The notes under the pieces are model-generated. The model saw only the letters and a program-made list of their open reading frames with translations. It had not been told where the DNA came from and ran no database searches. DNA of 64,000 bases from Bacteroidales bacterium (lineage in GTDB: Bacteria; Bacteroidota; Bacteroidia; Bacteroidales; UBA10428), in assembly GCA_016926235.1 (NCBI GenBank), contig JAFGOZ010000522.1, positions 49,889-113,888 of the forward strand, read 5' to 3'. The translations under genes were made by a program, and so were the position numbers. Positions 35,773 through 46,861 of this stretch are shown here, one piece after another. How positions within the stretch are numbered: the stretch's first letter is position 1; every line of letters starts with the position of its first letter.

Positions 35773-36999
35773 ATGGAAGGACAAAAAATTACAATTTTAA
35801 ATGGCAAACTGAATGTACCTAACTATCCTATAATTCCCTTTATTGAAGGTGACGGGACAGGACCAGATATATGGGCTGCTTCCGTACGCGTATTTGATGC
35901 TGCTGTAAAAAAAGCTTATGGTGATACTCGTAAAATTATTTGGAAAGAAGTATTAGCAGGAGAAAAAGCATTTAATGCAACAAAAGAATGGCTTCCCCAG
36001 ATAACCCTTGATACAATTAACGAATACCTGGTAGCCATTAAGGGTCCGCTTACCACCCCTGTGGGCGGTGGCATTCGCTCGTTAAATGTGGCTCTGAGGC
36101 AAATACTTGACCTTTATGTATGTCTTCGTCCTGTAAGATATTACCAGGGAGTTCCCTCCCCTGTAAAAAGACCTGAACTGACTGACATGGTTATATTCAG
36201 GGAAAATGCTGAAGATATCTATGCAGGTATTGAGTGGATGCATGGTAGCAAAGAAGTGAAAAAAATCATTTCTTTCCTTCAAAAAGAAATGGGAGTAAAG
36301 AAAATACGGTTCCCTGAGTCATCCTCCATAGGAATCAAACCAGTGTCTAAAGAAGGGACTCAGCGTCTTATCAGGGCAGCCATTAAATATGCCATTAAAC
36401 ACGATCTTCCTTCAGTAACTTTTGTTCATAAAGGAAATATCATGAAGTTTACAGAAGGCGCTTTCCGTGATTGGGGTTATGAACTGGCAAAATCAGAATT
36501 TGGAGCAGTTGAATTAGATGGTGGTCCATGGTGTACTTTTAAGAATCCTGATACAGGCCGGGAAATAATAATTAAAGACGTTATTGCTGATGCATTCCTG
36601 CAACAGATACTTACTCGTCCGGCTGAATATTCTGTAATAGCTACAATGAACCTGAATGGTGATTATATTTCTGATGCTCTTGCAGCCATTGTTGGTGGCA
36701 TAGGTATAGCCCCCGGGGCAAATATAAATTATGTAACTGGACATGCTATCTTTGAAGCAACTCATGGTACAGCACCTAAATATGCAGGGAAAGACCAAGT
36801 AAACCCTGGCTCAGTTATACTTTCAGGAGTAATGATGCTACAATATCTGAATTGGCAAGAAGCTGCAGATTTGATCATCAAAGGTCTGCAAACTGCTATT
36901 CAGAAAAAACGTGTAACTTACGACTTTGAAAGGTTGATGGAAGGTGCCACCAAGTTAAAATGTTCTGAATTTGGTGCTGAGATAATCAGTAATATGTAA
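35773..36999 (+). CDS. icd: NADP-dependent isocitrate dehydrogenase
   Basis: A 408-residue protein closely resembling Escherichia coli Icd along its whole length. Substrate loop [13 protein letters not shown] has S103, equivalent to the E. coli regulatory phosphoserine site. Coenzyme residues fit [13 protein letters not shown] (Lys and Tyr), the Val of QVNPGS and the Tyr and Arg of TYDFERLM. It oxidises isocitrate to 2-oxoglutarate in the TCA cycle and makes NADPH. No isocitrate dehydrogenase kinase gene is seen here. Confidence 0.96.
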   Translation: MEGQKITILNGKLNVPNYPIIPFIEGDGTGPDIWAASVRVFDAAVKKAYGDTRKIIWKEVLAGEKAFNATKEWLPQITLDTINEYLVAIKGPLTTPVGGGIRSLNVALRQILDLYVCLRPVRYYQGVPSPVKRPELTDMVIFRENAEDIYAGIEWMHGSKEVKKIISFLQKEMGVKKIRFPESSSIGIKPVSKEGTQRLIRAAIKYAIKHDLPSVTFVHKGNIMKFTEGAFRDWGYELAKSEFGAVELDGGPWCTFKNPDTGREIIIKDVIADAFLQQILTRPAEYSVIATMNLNGDYISDALAAIVGGIGIAPGANINYVTGHAIFEATHGTAPKYAGKDQVNPGSVILSGVMMLQYLNWQEAADLIIKGLQTAIQKKRVTYDFERLMEGATKLKCSEFGAEIISNM

Positions 37000-37079
37000 T
37001 CAGTTATCAGAATTCTGTAGTCAGAATATTGGATCATTCCAACTGACCTGAGTTTACTGAATCCTAAAATTTAAAAGAA

Positions 37080-37586
37080 ATGCTGTCAAAAAAAGTAGAA
37101 AAAGTATTAAATGAGCAGGTAGAAAAGGAAGGCTATTCATCCAACCTTTACCTTGCAATGGCCTCTTGGGCTGAAACCAATAGTCTTGAAGGAACATCTA
37201 AATGGCTTTATGCTCAAGCTGATGAAGAACGTATGCACATGCTGAAGATAATCGGCTATATCAATGAAAAGGATGGTCATGCTATCATACCATCATTTGA
37301 GCAGCCACCTAAAGATTATAAAAATGTAAAAGCCCTTTTTGAAGAGGTACTTGCACATGAACAAAAGGTTACTGCATCAATAAACAATATAGTAGATGTT
37401 TGTATTAAAGAAAATGACCATACTACAAATAACTGGATGCAATGGTTCGTAACCGAACAAATTGAGGAAGAAGCTTCCGTTAAAAGCATCCTGGACAAAC
37501 TTAAATTAATAGGAAATGGAAGCCTGTATCTATTTGACCGTGATATATTAAGTATGCGTGGAGCAGGTGGAGAAGGTGAAATTTAA
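37080..37586 (+). CDS. ftnA: Bacterial ferritin
   Basis: A 168-residue four-helix protein with the ferroxidase ligands E17, E50 and H53 (in ADEERMHM) and further glutamates in helices C and D (EQIEEEA). It belongs to the non-haem ferritins that store iron as a 24-mer and oxidise Fe(II). It ends at a strong terminator. No consensus promoter box was found in the 80-nt gap after icd, so its transcription start is unclear. Confidence 0.95.
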   Translation: MLSKKVEKVLNEQVEKEGYSSNLYLAMASWAETNSLEGTSKWLYAQADEERMHMLKIIGYINEKDGHAIIPSFEQPPKDYKNVKALFEEVLAHEQKVTASINNIVDVCIKENDHTTNNWMQWFVTEQIEEEASVKSILDKLKLIGNGSLYLFDRDILSMRGAGGEGEI

Positions 37587-37605
37587 ATAACCTATTCTAT
37601 GATAT

Positions 37606-37630
37606 AAGCCCCTGTTATGGGGCTTTTTTT
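37606..37630 (+). terminator. Ferritin terminator overlapping the end of the PL11 gene
   Basis: AAGCCCC (37606-37612) pairs with GGGGCTT (37619-37625) around a TGTTAT loop, then seven T. The right arm and T-run encode the final Lys-Lys-Ala-Pro codons and stop region of the opposing PL11 gene. Confidence 0.85.
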
Positions 37631-39471
37631 ATAGGTTCACCCAAATAATATCCAGTAACTGGGGATTGATCATACCCCATAGAGCGGTGTGCAACATCAG
37701 CCCTGTAAACGGGATCTTGCATCAGGCATACCCGTTTATCTTTAGCAGGTATTGCTGTAGAATATATTCTTAATTCACCAGGTAATGTAGTAATAATCTC
37801 TTCTCTCCAATCCCCCAATATGTCAGCAACCATTATCATCCTGCCTTCGAAACCATCATCTATTTTTACTTCATTATATTTTATAATTTCAAATTTTGCA
37901 GGGAACCATGACTGACAGCCTTTGCATTGTTCCCTGAGCAGATCTCCATCCCAAAACATCCAGAATTTACAACCGGGTACATTTTTATTTTTGCTTAAAT
38001 ATTTACCATCAGCCGTAAACAAGTAGGAATCCGATGATCCCCCTTTAGGGTCCTCAGAGGCAAAACATTCCAAACCAGGTTCTTCGGGGATAATATCTGC
38101 TACCATCCCATCACCCACATGTAAGGTTTTATGCCCAATATCCCAGATCGTTTTCCCTGTTTTTGCATCCACCAGGCATACTCCACTGGTATCATGCCAT
38201 ACTTCAAGAGCATAAAATATCTCCATTCCATAATGTTTTGGGTCTATATCTGACACGTAAACCCTGTCAGGATGTCCATATCCGGTAGACCAAAGTACAG
38301 TCCCATTGTCATCAATAACTACTGAACCCAATATAACCTCATCTCTACCATCGTTATCCACATCTGCTGAATGCATGCTATGGGCACCTTGCTGCCTTAT
38401 TATTGGATTTTCCTCGTCCCCATCCCAATGCCATAGCATTTTTAGCTCTCCATTATTGTAAGTATATGCATCCAATACCATAAGGCGATAGGTTCCTCTC
38501 GCAACCAACAAACATGGTGTTTTACCGTCCAGGTAAGCAATACCTATCTGATTCCTGCTATTTCTATTGTAATCACCATAACGGGGAGAACGCGGTGGCC
38601 AGTCAGCACGAGCCTTTTCCTCACCTGTCATCCCGTCCAGGATATTTACATATTCAGGGCCGGTACGAACCCTGAAGGTACTGTCCCTTTCAACATTATC
38701 ATCTGTGGTTTTAACAGCAATCTCTGCTTTACCATCCCCATCAAAATCATAAGCAACATATGGAGAATACCATACTCCAGGTTCTATACCTTGTCCTAAA
38801 TCTTTACACCAAAGAAATGTGCCATCACTCAAATAGGCTTCAATTTTATATGTAGTACCTGACTTGTCTGGTGGTCTTCCGGGATCAATTCCCCATTGCG
38901 GTTGTTTAATTATGTAATCGTAGGCCCCGTCACCATTCAAATCAGCAACTGCAATCTTTGAAGCCATATAATCTCCCTGAAATTTGATTGACTTATAATT
39001 AAGTCGCTCCTTTCTTTGCTCATTCAAAACAACCTTCTCTCCTTCATCCTGCTCAATTCCATTGATAACTGCAACAACACTGTAGCAGATATTCTCTCCT
39101 TTATCAGCGTCTTTATCAATAAAATCAGTTGTTTGAGTAATAGGATTATTTGTAATCAGCACCTTTTCGCCTGATTGTGATGATCTGTAAATATTAAAAC
39201 CAATGAATTCAGGGTCTGATTCAAGCATTCTCCAACTTAAATATACTTCTCCCTTTTTTATGTTATAAGCTATCAGGCCTCGATCTAACCTTTCCTTAAT
39301 CCTATAAGAAGCCCAGCCATCGACTTTCGGTTTATTTTCATGGCTGGGATCAAGAACCGAATACATATAATATCTTTCCCGTGGATCTTGAGTGTACAGT
39401 TGACTAAACTGTAGTGCTATAAAAAAAACTAACCCGGCTCTTTTAGCCAGGTTAATTACTTCTGATATCAT
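37615..39471 (-). CDS. PL11 rhamnogalacturonan lyase
   Basis: A 618-residue secreted enzyme: signal peptide (about 1-28), an N-terminal FN3-like domain, then the PL11 beta-propeller with repeated calcium-binding turns (ADLNGDGAYD, YDFDGDGKAE, ADVDNDGRDE) and blade motifs such as GVWYSPYVAYDFDGDG. The whole sequence follows the YesW/YesX family. It cuts the Rha-GalA bond of RG-I by beta-elimination and leaves an unsaturated uronic acid that the GH105 enzyme encoded just upstream would remove. Its ATG lies 1 nt after the GH105 stop, so the two genes are coupled. No lipobox or T9SS tail, so a periplasmic location is likely. Confidence 0.93.
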   Translation of the reverse strand: MISEVINLAKRAGLVFFIALQFSQLYTQDPRERYYMYSVLDPSHENKPKVDGWASYRIKERLDRGLIAYNIKKGEVYLSWRMLESDPEFIGFNIYRSSQSGEKVLITNNPITQTTDFIDKDADKGENICYSVVAVINGIEQDEGEKVVLNEQRKERLNYKSIKFQGDYMASKIAVADLNGDGAYDYIIKQPQWGIDPGRPPDKSGTTYKIEAYLSDGTFLWCKDLGQGIEPGVWYSPYVAYDFDGDGKAEIAVKTTDDNVERDSTFRVRTGPEYVNILDGMTGEEKARADWPPRSPRYGDYNRNSRNQIGIAYLDGKTPCLLVARGTYRLMVLDAYTYNNGELKMLWHWDGDEENPIIRQQGAHSMHSADVDNDGRDEVILGSVVIDDNGTVLWSTGYGHPDRVYVSDIDPKHYGMEIFYALEVWHDTSGVCLVDAKTGKTIWDIGHKTLHVGDGMVADIIPEEPGLECFASEDPKGGSSDSYLFTADGKYLSKNKNVPGCKFWMFWDGDLLREQCKGCQSWFPAKFEIIKYNEVKIDDGFEGRMIMVADILGDWREEIITTLPGELRIYSTAIPAKDKRVCLMQDPVYRADVAHRSMGYDQSPVTGYYLGEPIKKAP

Positions 39472-39472
39472 A

Positions 39473-40600
39473 TTATTTTAATTTGTATACTTCGCTTCCA
39501 GCAAGTAAAAAACATCCCAGACCATAATCTTCAAAGTCGGGCATGCTATCGTAAGTAACTGGTTGTCCGGTACCCGGCCAGTCACCTGTACCTTGCACAT
39601 AACCGAGAAATCCATTTTCATGCACACTTTCTGTTGCCATTGCATCCCAGGCCTTGTTTACTATAGGCAAATATTCATCCCTATTAAGGATACCTTTATT
39701 GATACCCCATGCCATACCATACGTAAATAATGCAGTTCCTGTAGTTTCCTTACCCCCAAAATTATTTGGGTCATGTAAACTTGCATTCCAATAACCATCT
39801 TCTCTTTGAATCTTCTTCAAAGCCAAGGTCATTTCTTTAAAAGTCTTAAGATATTCATCTCTTCCTGTAGCATTTTCAGGTATGATATCAAGCACCCTAA
39901 CTAAAGCTGCATATACCCATCCATTTCCACGCGACCAATAACAATCTTCACCATTTGGTTCAAGATAAGGTGGCTTAAAATTTTTGTCTCTCCACCATAA
40001 GTGATCTTCGACGTTATAAAGCCCTGTTTCCCCATGTTTTGTCTTGGAATACATGTATATATCATACATTTTTTGAAAATAGCGATCATCATTAAACAAT
40101 ACTCCCAATTTTGCATAAACAGGCATGGCCATTTGCAAAGCATCAATCCACCACCAATCTTCTACCTGAGGAGTGTTTAACATCATATTCATACAGATTT
40201 TAATATCCCTGATACGTTCTGGTTGCGGATCTATATTATATAGATCAATGTATGTTTGCCCACAACATTGGTTATCTGCATTCCGGGTTTCTGTTCCGTG
40301 CCTCATCCCCCAATTATGAAACTCTCCCCATGCAACAGCATATTCATAATATTCTTTCTTTGGATAAATTGAATGCAACGCCATTAATCCTTCATAATAT
40401 ACTGCACGGGTCCAAATATTGCTTGGATATTCCTTAATTGTCACCATCGGTTTGCCAACATCAGGATATTTCTCCATAAAGTATTTATTAGCTATAACCA
40501 TTTTATAAAGTACCGAGTCTCGGGCCGTAACAATTCTTTGAGCAAAAAGGCCTAAAGTTAAAAAGCTGGCAGCAACCGCTAGAATAATGGTTTTCTTCAT
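39473..40600 (-). CDS. GH105 unsaturated rhamnogalacturonyl hydrolase
   Basis: A 375-residue enzyme with signal peptide 1-20 (cut after LFA). The (alpha/alpha)6 barrel motifs of GH105 are visible: IWTRAVYYEGLMAL, WWWIDALQMAMP with probable catalytic D153, WSRGNGWVYAAL and ETTGTALFTYG. It hydrates the unsaturated galacturonyl residue of lyase products and frees rhamnose-ended oligosaccharides. It is the first gene of a two-gene operon with PL11, a typical pairing. No perfect promoter box lies in the 91-nt gap after the protease gene. Confidence 0.92.
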   Translation of the reverse strand: MKKTIILAVAASFLTLGLFAQRIVTARDSVLYKMVIANKYFMEKYPDVGKPMVTIKEYPSNIWTRAVYYEGLMALHSIYPKKEYYEYAVAWGEFHNWGMRHGTETRNADNQCCGQTYIDLYNIDPQPERIRDIKICMNMMLNTPQVEDWWWIDALQMAMPVYAKLGVLFNDDRYFQKMYDIYMYSKTKHGETGLYNVEDHLWWRDKNFKPPYLEPNGEDCYWSRGNGWVYAALVRVLDIIPENATGRDEYLKTFKEMTLALKKIQREDGYWNASLHDPNNFGGKETTGTALFTYGMAWGINKGILNRDEYLPIVNKAWDAMATESVHENGFLGYVQGTGDWPGTGQPVTYDSMPDFEDYGLGCFLLAGSEVYKLK

Positions 40601-40691
40601 CTCTTTTAAAGTATGTTTATCATTAATTTTGCCGCAATATATATATTAAAGACGAAAAATAAAAACCCATCCCTTCCTATTCCCTCTTTTT

Positions 40692-43283
40692 TTATTTTTT
40701 CATCAATGTTTTATAACTTACAAAACTATCGGTTATACACCTGATATAATAAAGACCCGGAATAAAACCTGAGATATCTATATCAAACTCTGCAATATCG
40801 TCAATTCGTTCTATGGTCACTAATTTCCCTGTATTATCATATACTTCCAACCTGATTTTATTGCCAATCTGAAGTTCAGTAGCATATATCTCCACATGAA
40901 GCACATCTGAAGCCGGATTAGGAAATATGTTAAACATATCTTCATCCATTTCTGCTTTAGAAGAATTTATTCCTACTCTTTGGTCACTTAATAAAAGCGT
41001 GAAATCACCTTCATCTCCTCCTGCACTTCCATCCACCTGAACCCAATAGGTCTTTCCCGGAATAATACCATGCAATTCTTCAATTGCTGCCCAATAATCT
41101 TTTCGATGGTAATCATCATTAGCAGCCAGAAGAGTGTAGTCTCCATTTAAGATTGCCTGAAAACTATCAGCTTCATACACTGCTACCTGATCATCAAAAC
41201 CACGGGCATCAATACTGATTATGCCTGATTCAGGCCCTGTAAAAGTGAACCAAACGCTATTCTGCACCCCACCCTCATAGCACCAGGTCATTTGCGTATT
41301 GCAACTACCCTGCGGAGGTTCGGGTTCATTTTCTTCTTTCGATGCACATTTATTTGAAAATGGCCCGTTTAATCCATATATAAGAGGAATTGCATTGGCA
41401 ATATAATCATTTTTCTGTTTATTAACAGGAAGTTCAAAATATGAAGTATCTGTGCATGTTCCATGTGTTCCTACAATGCTAATTGGAATATTCAGACTGC
41501 CTGTAATATGTAAATTCGTATTATACGTGAACTGTAGTTTATTACCATCCAGAATATCAAAGCTTAAAAACTTACTCATTCCAATTGTATCCACATCCCA
41601 AATGTAGTCGGTAGCACCAAAACCTGAAACCGAAAACCTGTTTAAGCTATAATAGCAGATTTCATATAATACACTTGGTAATTGAGCAACTTCAATTAAT
41701 GTATCAGCAATTATTAAATTAGAAAAAGTTATATTGTTGTTCCCATTTGCATTACTCACTTTAAGATTTAAGCTATATGTAACCGTATCATTAAATGTAA
41801 CTATGGGATCTTTTGAATTCTTATCGGTTCCTTCAACAAAAGTTACTGAAGCAGGATTAAAATTCCACTCCCAGGCTGTAGGTTGGTAGACCGAAATATC
41901 CTGAAATTCTACCGGAGAATTTAAACAAACATACTTCATTGTGTTGAAAACTTCAGGATATGGAGCCTGGACGGGAGAATAACCATCAATTTTTTTCACA
42001 CCTGTATTATCAGGATCAAGATAAGGTTTAAGTTTATTGGATGATGTTAAACCACTGTCCCACGACACGGATAATTTTCCATACAAATCACTTTCTGAAC
42101 CCCCATGCAACTGTCCTACAATACGTTTATCCTTGTTAAATAACGGGGAACCCGAAGAACCAGATTCGGTAAATCCAAAATCAAAAATGACTTCCCAGTG
42201 AGTATTAGGTTGTGTAACATGTCCATCTGTCCATTGTGTCGAATAGCTATAGGATCTTACAGAGTCAACTTCAATAGAAATCTTCTTTGGATTACCTTGT
42301 GGATGATGAATACCTACAGCTCTGCCCGGCCCGATATCTTCCACATCCCATCCTGCATAATACACAGCATGCCGGGAATCAGGTGATTCATCGAACCGTA
42401 TGAGTGTGAAATCTGCCATTGTGTCAGTTGCAATTAAAGTGGCTCCAGACAGCGTAATACCATAATTAAGCGATCCTTCACATGATGTATTCTCATAATT
42501 AAACCTTGCCACTACACTATTTGCTTCAGTTTCGGTACTTATGCAATGGTTTGCGGTTAAAAAATAGGGAGTACCATCATTTCTTGTATTATTGATCATA
42601 GCACCTGTACAAGAACCTCCTGAAAATGTGATCTTTGCTACAGAATGTTTTTCAAGTACCCAGTCTTTCCCCTCAAGACAGTTCACATTTATATGCTCAT
42701 CTGCCAATTCAGCATATTCAGATTTACTATCTAACAATATATCCTTATAGGCATGCCCTACCTTGCCAATAATCAATTCACCATCCACTTTTTCCGGTTC
42801 GAAATACTCAACAATGATATGGTTACCCGGAAAATCACCAACAGCAAGCGATTTGTAGGACTTATTATTAACAGAAGTAAAGGCTCCCATATAGGCAGTT
42901 TGGGATTCATTATAGATATACACTTTTGCCCCTTCAGGAAGTACAAAACGCTTAAAAATCAGGCTTATTGAATATGCATTTGGTGATTCTATTCTTACAT
43001 TCCATAATGTATCTGCCTTATTTACAACACGATATACGCCTTCCTTTTTTATATTTATACTCACATCAAACATTTTCGCATACCTGAAAGGATATGGAAA
43101 CATTTCATCTTCTTCCAGCATAGACTGAACATCAAAAGCAGGCATGGTTTTTGTCGGCATGATATAACCAGCTTTTTGTTCTAAGGAAAAACCTATTGGC
43201 TGTGTACCATCGCTCTTTTGTGCCAGAATGTCAATAAAACCAATAAGTGCAGCCATTACACTTACTAAAATTGTTCTCTTCAT
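40692..43283 (-). CDS. Secreted Lys-C-like serine protease with PKD and T9SS domains
   Basis: An 863-residue protein: signal peptide (1-21), a propeptide-like region with a beta-domain (about 30-195), a trypsin-fold protease similar to Achromobacter lysyl endopeptidase (about 200-420), a PKD-like domain (about 445-540), a further beta-domain (about 640-780) and a type A T9SS sorting domain (about 785-863, NIFPNP). The catalytic triad is H246 (ANHC), D291 (MADFTLI) and S377 (GSSGSP). It would degrade external protein, perhaps freeing peptides or loosening plant cell-wall protein. It is a single gene, unrelated by sequence to its pectinolytic neighbours. Confidence 0.85.
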   Translation of the reverse strand: MKRTILVSVMAALIGFIDILAQKSDGTQPIGFSLEQKAGYIMPTKTMPAFDVQSMLEEDEMFPYPFRYAKMFDVSINIKKEGVYRVVNKADTLWNVRIESPNAYSISLIFKRFVLPEGAKVYIYNESQTAYMGAFTSVNNKSYKSLAVGDFPGNHIIVEYFEPEKVDGELIIGKVGHAYKDILLDSKSEYAELADEHINVNCLEGKDWVLEKHSVAKITFSGGSCTGAMINNTRNDGTPYFLTANHCISTETEANSVVARFNYENTSCEGSLNYGITLSGATLIATDTMADFTLIRFDESPDSRHAVYYAGWDVEDIGPGRAVGIHHPQGNPKKISIEVDSVRSYSYSTQWTDGHVTQPNTHWEVIFDFGFTESGSSGSPLFNKDKRIVGQLHGGSESDLYGKLSVSWDSGLTSSNKLKPYLDPDNTGVKKIDGYSPVQAPYPEVFNTMKYVCLNSPVEFQDISVYQPTAWEWNFNPASVTFVEGTDKNSKDPIVTFNDTVTYSLNLKVSNANGNNNITFSNLIIADTLIEVAQLPSVLYEICYYSLNRFSVSGFGATDYIWDVDTIGMSKFLSFDILDGNKLQFTYNTNLHITGSLNIPISIVGTHGTCTDTSYFELPVNKQKNDYIANAIPLIYGLNGPFSNKCASKEENEPEPPQGSCNTQMTWCYEGGVQNSVWFTFTGPESGIISIDARGFDDQVAVYEADSFQAILNGDYTLLAANDDYHRKDYWAAIEELHGIIPGKTYWVQVDGSAGGDEGDFTLLLSDQRVGINSSKAEMDEDMFNIFPNPASDVLHVEIYATELQIGNKIRLEVYDNTGKLVTIERIDDIAEFDIDISGFIPGLYYIRCITDSFVSYKTLMKK

Positions 43284-43355
43284 GTATTATGTGATTTGAT
43301 TCGAAATAAGCCAATTATTATTGTGCTAAAATTAATCATTTTACTAAAATAACAT

Positions 43356-43363
43356 TAAATTTG
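43356..43363 (+). promoter_or_regulatory. -7 promoter box of secA
   Basis: TAAATTTG matches TAnnTTTG, 41 nt before the secA ATG. A -33 TTG at the right spacing is not obvious in the AT-rich flank. Confidence 0.45.
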
Positions 43364-43404
43364 TTGCCTTTATAAAACGAATAATATAAAAATATTGATA
43401 TATA

Positions 43405-46400
43405 ATGAGTTCATTAAATAAAATTCTCACTGCATTCTTCGGTAATAAATCCGAAAGGGATATTAAAGAAATAATGCCTTACCTTGAAACAATTAAAAAA
43501 GAATATGAGGTAATTAAAAACCTTACTAACGATCAACTTAGAGAAAAATCGACCGAATTAAAAAAACATATTCAGGATAATATAAAAGCTGAACTTGATG
43601 AAATACATACTTTAAAAGACCGGATTGAGAGAGAGCGACTTGATCTGGATGAAAGTGAAAGAATATATGCGGACATTGATAAGCTTGATAAACAGATTGA
43701 TGAGAATATTACCAGCATACTTGATGAATTACTACCTGTAACCTTTGCTTTAGTAAAAGAAACTGCACGTAGATTTAAAGAAAACGAAAGTATTTCAGTT
43801 AAAGCTAACGATTATGACCGTGACCTTGCAGCAAAAAAGGGTAATGTCATGATAAAAGGAGACCAGGCAATATATAAAAATAAATGGATGGCCGGTGGAA
43901 ATGAAATCACCTGGGATATGGTTCATTATGATGTACAGCTTATTGGAGGTGTAGCTCTTCACAAAGGAAAAATAGCTGAAATGGCCACTGGAGAAGGTAA
44001 AACACTTGTTGCCACTCTTCCCGTATTCCTTAACGCATTGACCGGAAGAGGTGTGCATATTGTAACCGTAAACGACTACCTGGCAAAAAGGGACTCGGAA
44101 TGGATGGGGCCAATCTATGAATTCCATGGCCTGACTGTAGATTGTATAGACAAACATACACCTAACTCGGATGAGAGGAGAAAAGCATATGCAGCAGATA
44201 TAACATTCGGCACAAACAACGAGTTTGGTTTTGATTATCTAAGGGACAATATGGCGATCAGTCCTAATGATCTTGTTCAGAGGGAACATATTTATGCTAT
44301 TGTTGACGAAGTTGACTCAGTACTTGTTGATGACGCCAGAACCCCATTGATAATATCCGGACCAACACCCAAAGGAGACAAACAACAATTTGAAGAGTTA
44401 AAACCTAAAATTGAGCTTCTGGTAAGCGAACAACGTAAACTTATAAACCAGGTTCTTGCAGATAGTCGTAAATTGCTCGCCGAAGGTAATAATGAAAAAG
44501 GTGGCTTTATGTTATTAAGAGCACATAAAGGATTACCTAAAAATAAGGCATTAATAAAAATGCTAAGTGAAGAAGGTAACAAAGCTTTAATGCATAAAAC
44601 AGAAAATATTTACATGCAAAACAACTCCGAGCGTATGCCGGAAGTAACCGAAGAATTGTATTTTGTTATTGAAGAACAACATAACTCTATTGAGCTAACC
44701 GACAAAGGTATTGATCTTATTACCGACTCTTCACAAGAAGCAGATTTTTTTATTATGCCTGATATTGGAAGTGAAATAGCTGAACTTGAAAAATCAGGAT
44801 TGAGCAGCAAAGAGATACTTGCCCGTAAAGACAAACTCATGCAGGATTATTCTATAAAATCTGAACGAATTCATACAGTAAACCAGCTTCTTAAAGCATA
44901 TGCTTTGTTTGAAAAAGATGTTGAATATGTGGTAATAGACAATAAAGTAAAAATCGTTGATGAGCAAACCGGTCGTATTATGGAGGGACGCCGTTATTCT
45001 GACGGCTTACACCAGGCTATTGAAGCCAAAGAAAGGGTGAAGGTTGAAGCCGCCACCCAAACCTTTGCAACAATTACTTTGCAAAATTATTTCAGAATGT
45101 ATAAAAAGCTGGCAGGTATGACTGGTACTGCCGAAACCGAAGCAGGTGAATTCTGGGATATTTACAAGTTGGATGTTGTGGTAATACCCACAAACAGACC
45201 CATTGTAAGGGATGATCGGGAAGATTTAGTTTACAAGACAAAACGTGAAAAATACAACGCTGTTATTGACGAGATACAAGAACTCGTAAATAATGGTAGG
45301 CCTGTACTCGTTGGTACAACTTCTGTTGAAATATCAGAACTTTTAAGCCGTATGTTAAAAATTAGAGGCTTAAAACACAATGTGCTGAACGCTAAATTAC
45401 ATGCTAAAGAAGCAGATATAGTAGCTGAAGCCGGTCATTCAGGAAAAATTACTATTGCAACAAACATGGCTGGACGTGGTACGGATATCAAACTTACTCC
45501 TGAGGTAAAAAATGCAGGTGGTTTGGCCATTATAGGTACTGAAAGGCATGAATCCAGAAGGGTTGACCGCCAGTTAAGAGGACGAAGCGGACGCCAGGGA
45601 GATCCAGGATCATCACAATTTTTTGTATCTCTCGAAGACAACCTCATGCGTTTGTTCGGTTCAGACCGAATTGCATCTCTGATGGATCGTTTGGGTCTGA
45701 AAGAAGGTGAAGTTATCCAGCATTCGATGATTACCAAATCCATAGAACGCGCACAGAAAAAAGTAGAAGAAAACAATTTCGGTATCAGAAAAAGACTTCT
45801 GGAATACGATGATGTAATGAATTCACAACGCGAAGTAATATATACAAAACGTCGTCATGCATTATTTGGAGACCGGTTAAGTGTGGACATTTCAAATATG
45901 ATGTATGATGTATGTGAAAGCATTGTTAATCAGCATCATGGGATTGATGAATTCAATGATTTTAATTTTGACCTAATAAGGACTCTTTCTATCGAATCCC
46001 CTGTAAATGAAGCTGAATATTTAAGTTTAAGTTCCGAAGAGATCATTGATAAACTACATGAAATAGTTATTGATACGTACAGGAGAAAGGAAGAAACCAT
46101 TGCGCAGCAGGCATATCCTGTAATAAAAGATGTATTTGAAAAACAAGCAGCGATTTATGAAAATATAGTGGTGCCTATAACTGACGGCTCAAAAATATTT
46201 AACATCATTACCAATCTCGAAAAGGCTTATAATACAGATGGCCGAGACCTTGTAAGATCTTATGAAAAAACTGTAGTGCTTGTGATGATTGATGAAGCAT
46301 GGAAAGAACATCTTCGTGAACTCGATGACCTGAAACAAGCCGTTCACACAGCATCCTATGAACAAAAAGACCCCTTGCTTATATATAAATTTGAGTCTTT

Positions 46401-46719
46401 TGAATTGTTCAGCACCATGATTGACAAAGTAAACCGCGATGTGGTAGCTACACTTATGAAAGGACGTATTCCAATCCGTGATTCAAGCGGAGTGAAGAGG
46501 GCTCAGGCGCCTAAAAAACTGGATATGAGTCAGTTTAGTGCAAAAAAATCAGAATATGAATCCGACTATTCCGGTAGTGGTGAAGGAGGAGAAGGAGGAC
46601 CAAAACAACCTCAAAAAGCACAACCCGTAAGAGTTGAGAAAAAAGTAGGAAGAAATGACCCTTGCCCTTGCGGAAGCGGTAAAAAGTACAAGGCATGTCA
46701 TGGGAAGGCTGGAGGATAG
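43405..46719 (+). CDS. secA: Protein translocase ATPase SecA
   Basis: An 1104-residue SecA, longer than E. coli SecA (901), as usual in Bacteroidota because of an insertion in the first ATPase domain (roughly 335-420, charged). Walker A is ATGEGKT with K199; the [14 protein letters not shown] box, the [10 protein letters not shown] motif and the [20 protein letters not shown] motif are all present. The C-terminus carries a zinc-binding SEC-C motif ([13 protein letters not shown]). It drives unfolded preproteins through SecYEG, which all signal-peptide proteins in this window need. It is a single gene. Confidence 0.97.
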   Translation: MSSLNKILTAFFGNKSERDIKEIMPYLETIKKEYEVIKNLTNDQLREKSTELKKHIQDNIKAELDEIHTLKDRIERERLDLDESERIYADIDKLDKQIDENITSILDELLPVTFALVKETARRFKENESISVKANDYDRDLAAKKGNVMIKGDQAIYKNKWMAGGNEITWDMVHYDVQLIGGVALHKGKIAEMATGEGKTLVATLPVFLNALTGRGVHIVTVNDYLAKRDSEWMGPIYEFHGLTVDCIDKHTPNSDERRKAYAADITFGTNNEFGFDYLRDNMAISPNDLVQREHIYAIVDEVDSVLVDDARTPLIISGPTPKGDKQQFEELKPKIELLVSEQRKLINQVLADSRKLLAEGNNEKGGFMLLRAHKGLPKNKALIKMLSEEGNKALMHKTENIYMQNNSERMPEVTEELYFVIEEQHNSIELTDKGIDLITDSSQEADFFIMPDIGSEIAELEKSGLSSKEILARKDKLMQDYSIKSERIHTVNQLLKAYALFEKDVEYVVIDNKVKIVDEQTGRIMEGRRYSDGLHQAIEAKERVKVEAATQTFATITLQNYFRMYKKLAGMTGTAETEAGEFWDIYKLDVVVIPTNRPIVRDDREDLVYKTKREKYNAVIDEIQELVNNGRPVLVGTTSVEISELLSRMLKIRGLKHNVLNAKLHAKEADIVAEAGHSGKITIATNMAGRGTDIKLTPEVKNAGGLAIIGTERHESRRVDRQLRGRSGRQGDPGSSQFFVSLEDNLMRLFGSDRIASLMDRLGLKEGEVIQHSMITKSIERAQKKVEENNFGIRKRLLEYDDVMNSQREVIYTKRRHALFGDRLSVDISNMMYDVCESIVNQHHGIDEFNDFNFDLIRTLSIESPVNEAEYLSLSSEEIIDKLHEIVIDTYRRKEETIAQQAYPVIKDVFEKQAAIYENIVVPITDGSKIFNIITNLEKAYNTDGRDLVRSYEKTVVLVMIDEAWKEHLRELDDLKQAVHTASYEQKDPLLIYKFESFELFSTMIDKVNRDVVATLMKGRIPIRDSSGVKRAQAPKKLDMSQFSAKKSEYESDYSGSGEGGEGGPKQPQKAQPVRVEKKVGRNDPCPCGSGKKYKACHGKAGG

Positions 46720-46837
46720 ATCAATATTGATATCACCTGAATCTTGAGATCTCTACTTTAGTAGTTATTATTATATTGGAGTAATGGTTTATCGGATGGA
46801 TGAAAAACTCTAATGAAAGATATATTTTAAAGTAAAT

Positions 46838-46860
46838 ATCAATCAGTTATTGATTTTTTT
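46838..46860 (+). terminator. Weak terminator after secA
   Basis: ATCAAT (46838-46843) pairs with ATTGAT (46849-46854) around a 5-base loop and is followed by T7. The stem is short and AT-rich, so efficiency is doubtful. It lies 119 nt after the secA stop and directly before the end of the converging tex gene. Confidence 0.45.
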
Positions 46861-46861
46861 C

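Noticed and set aside
37008..37017. Palindrome CAGAATTCTG between icd and ferritin
   Set aside because: Ten bases only, with no flanking structure or regulator context.
46720..46731. Perfect palindrome ATCAATATTGAT right after the secA stop
   Set aside because: It is short, all weak pairs apart from two, has no loop or T-run and is likely chance in AT-rich DNA.
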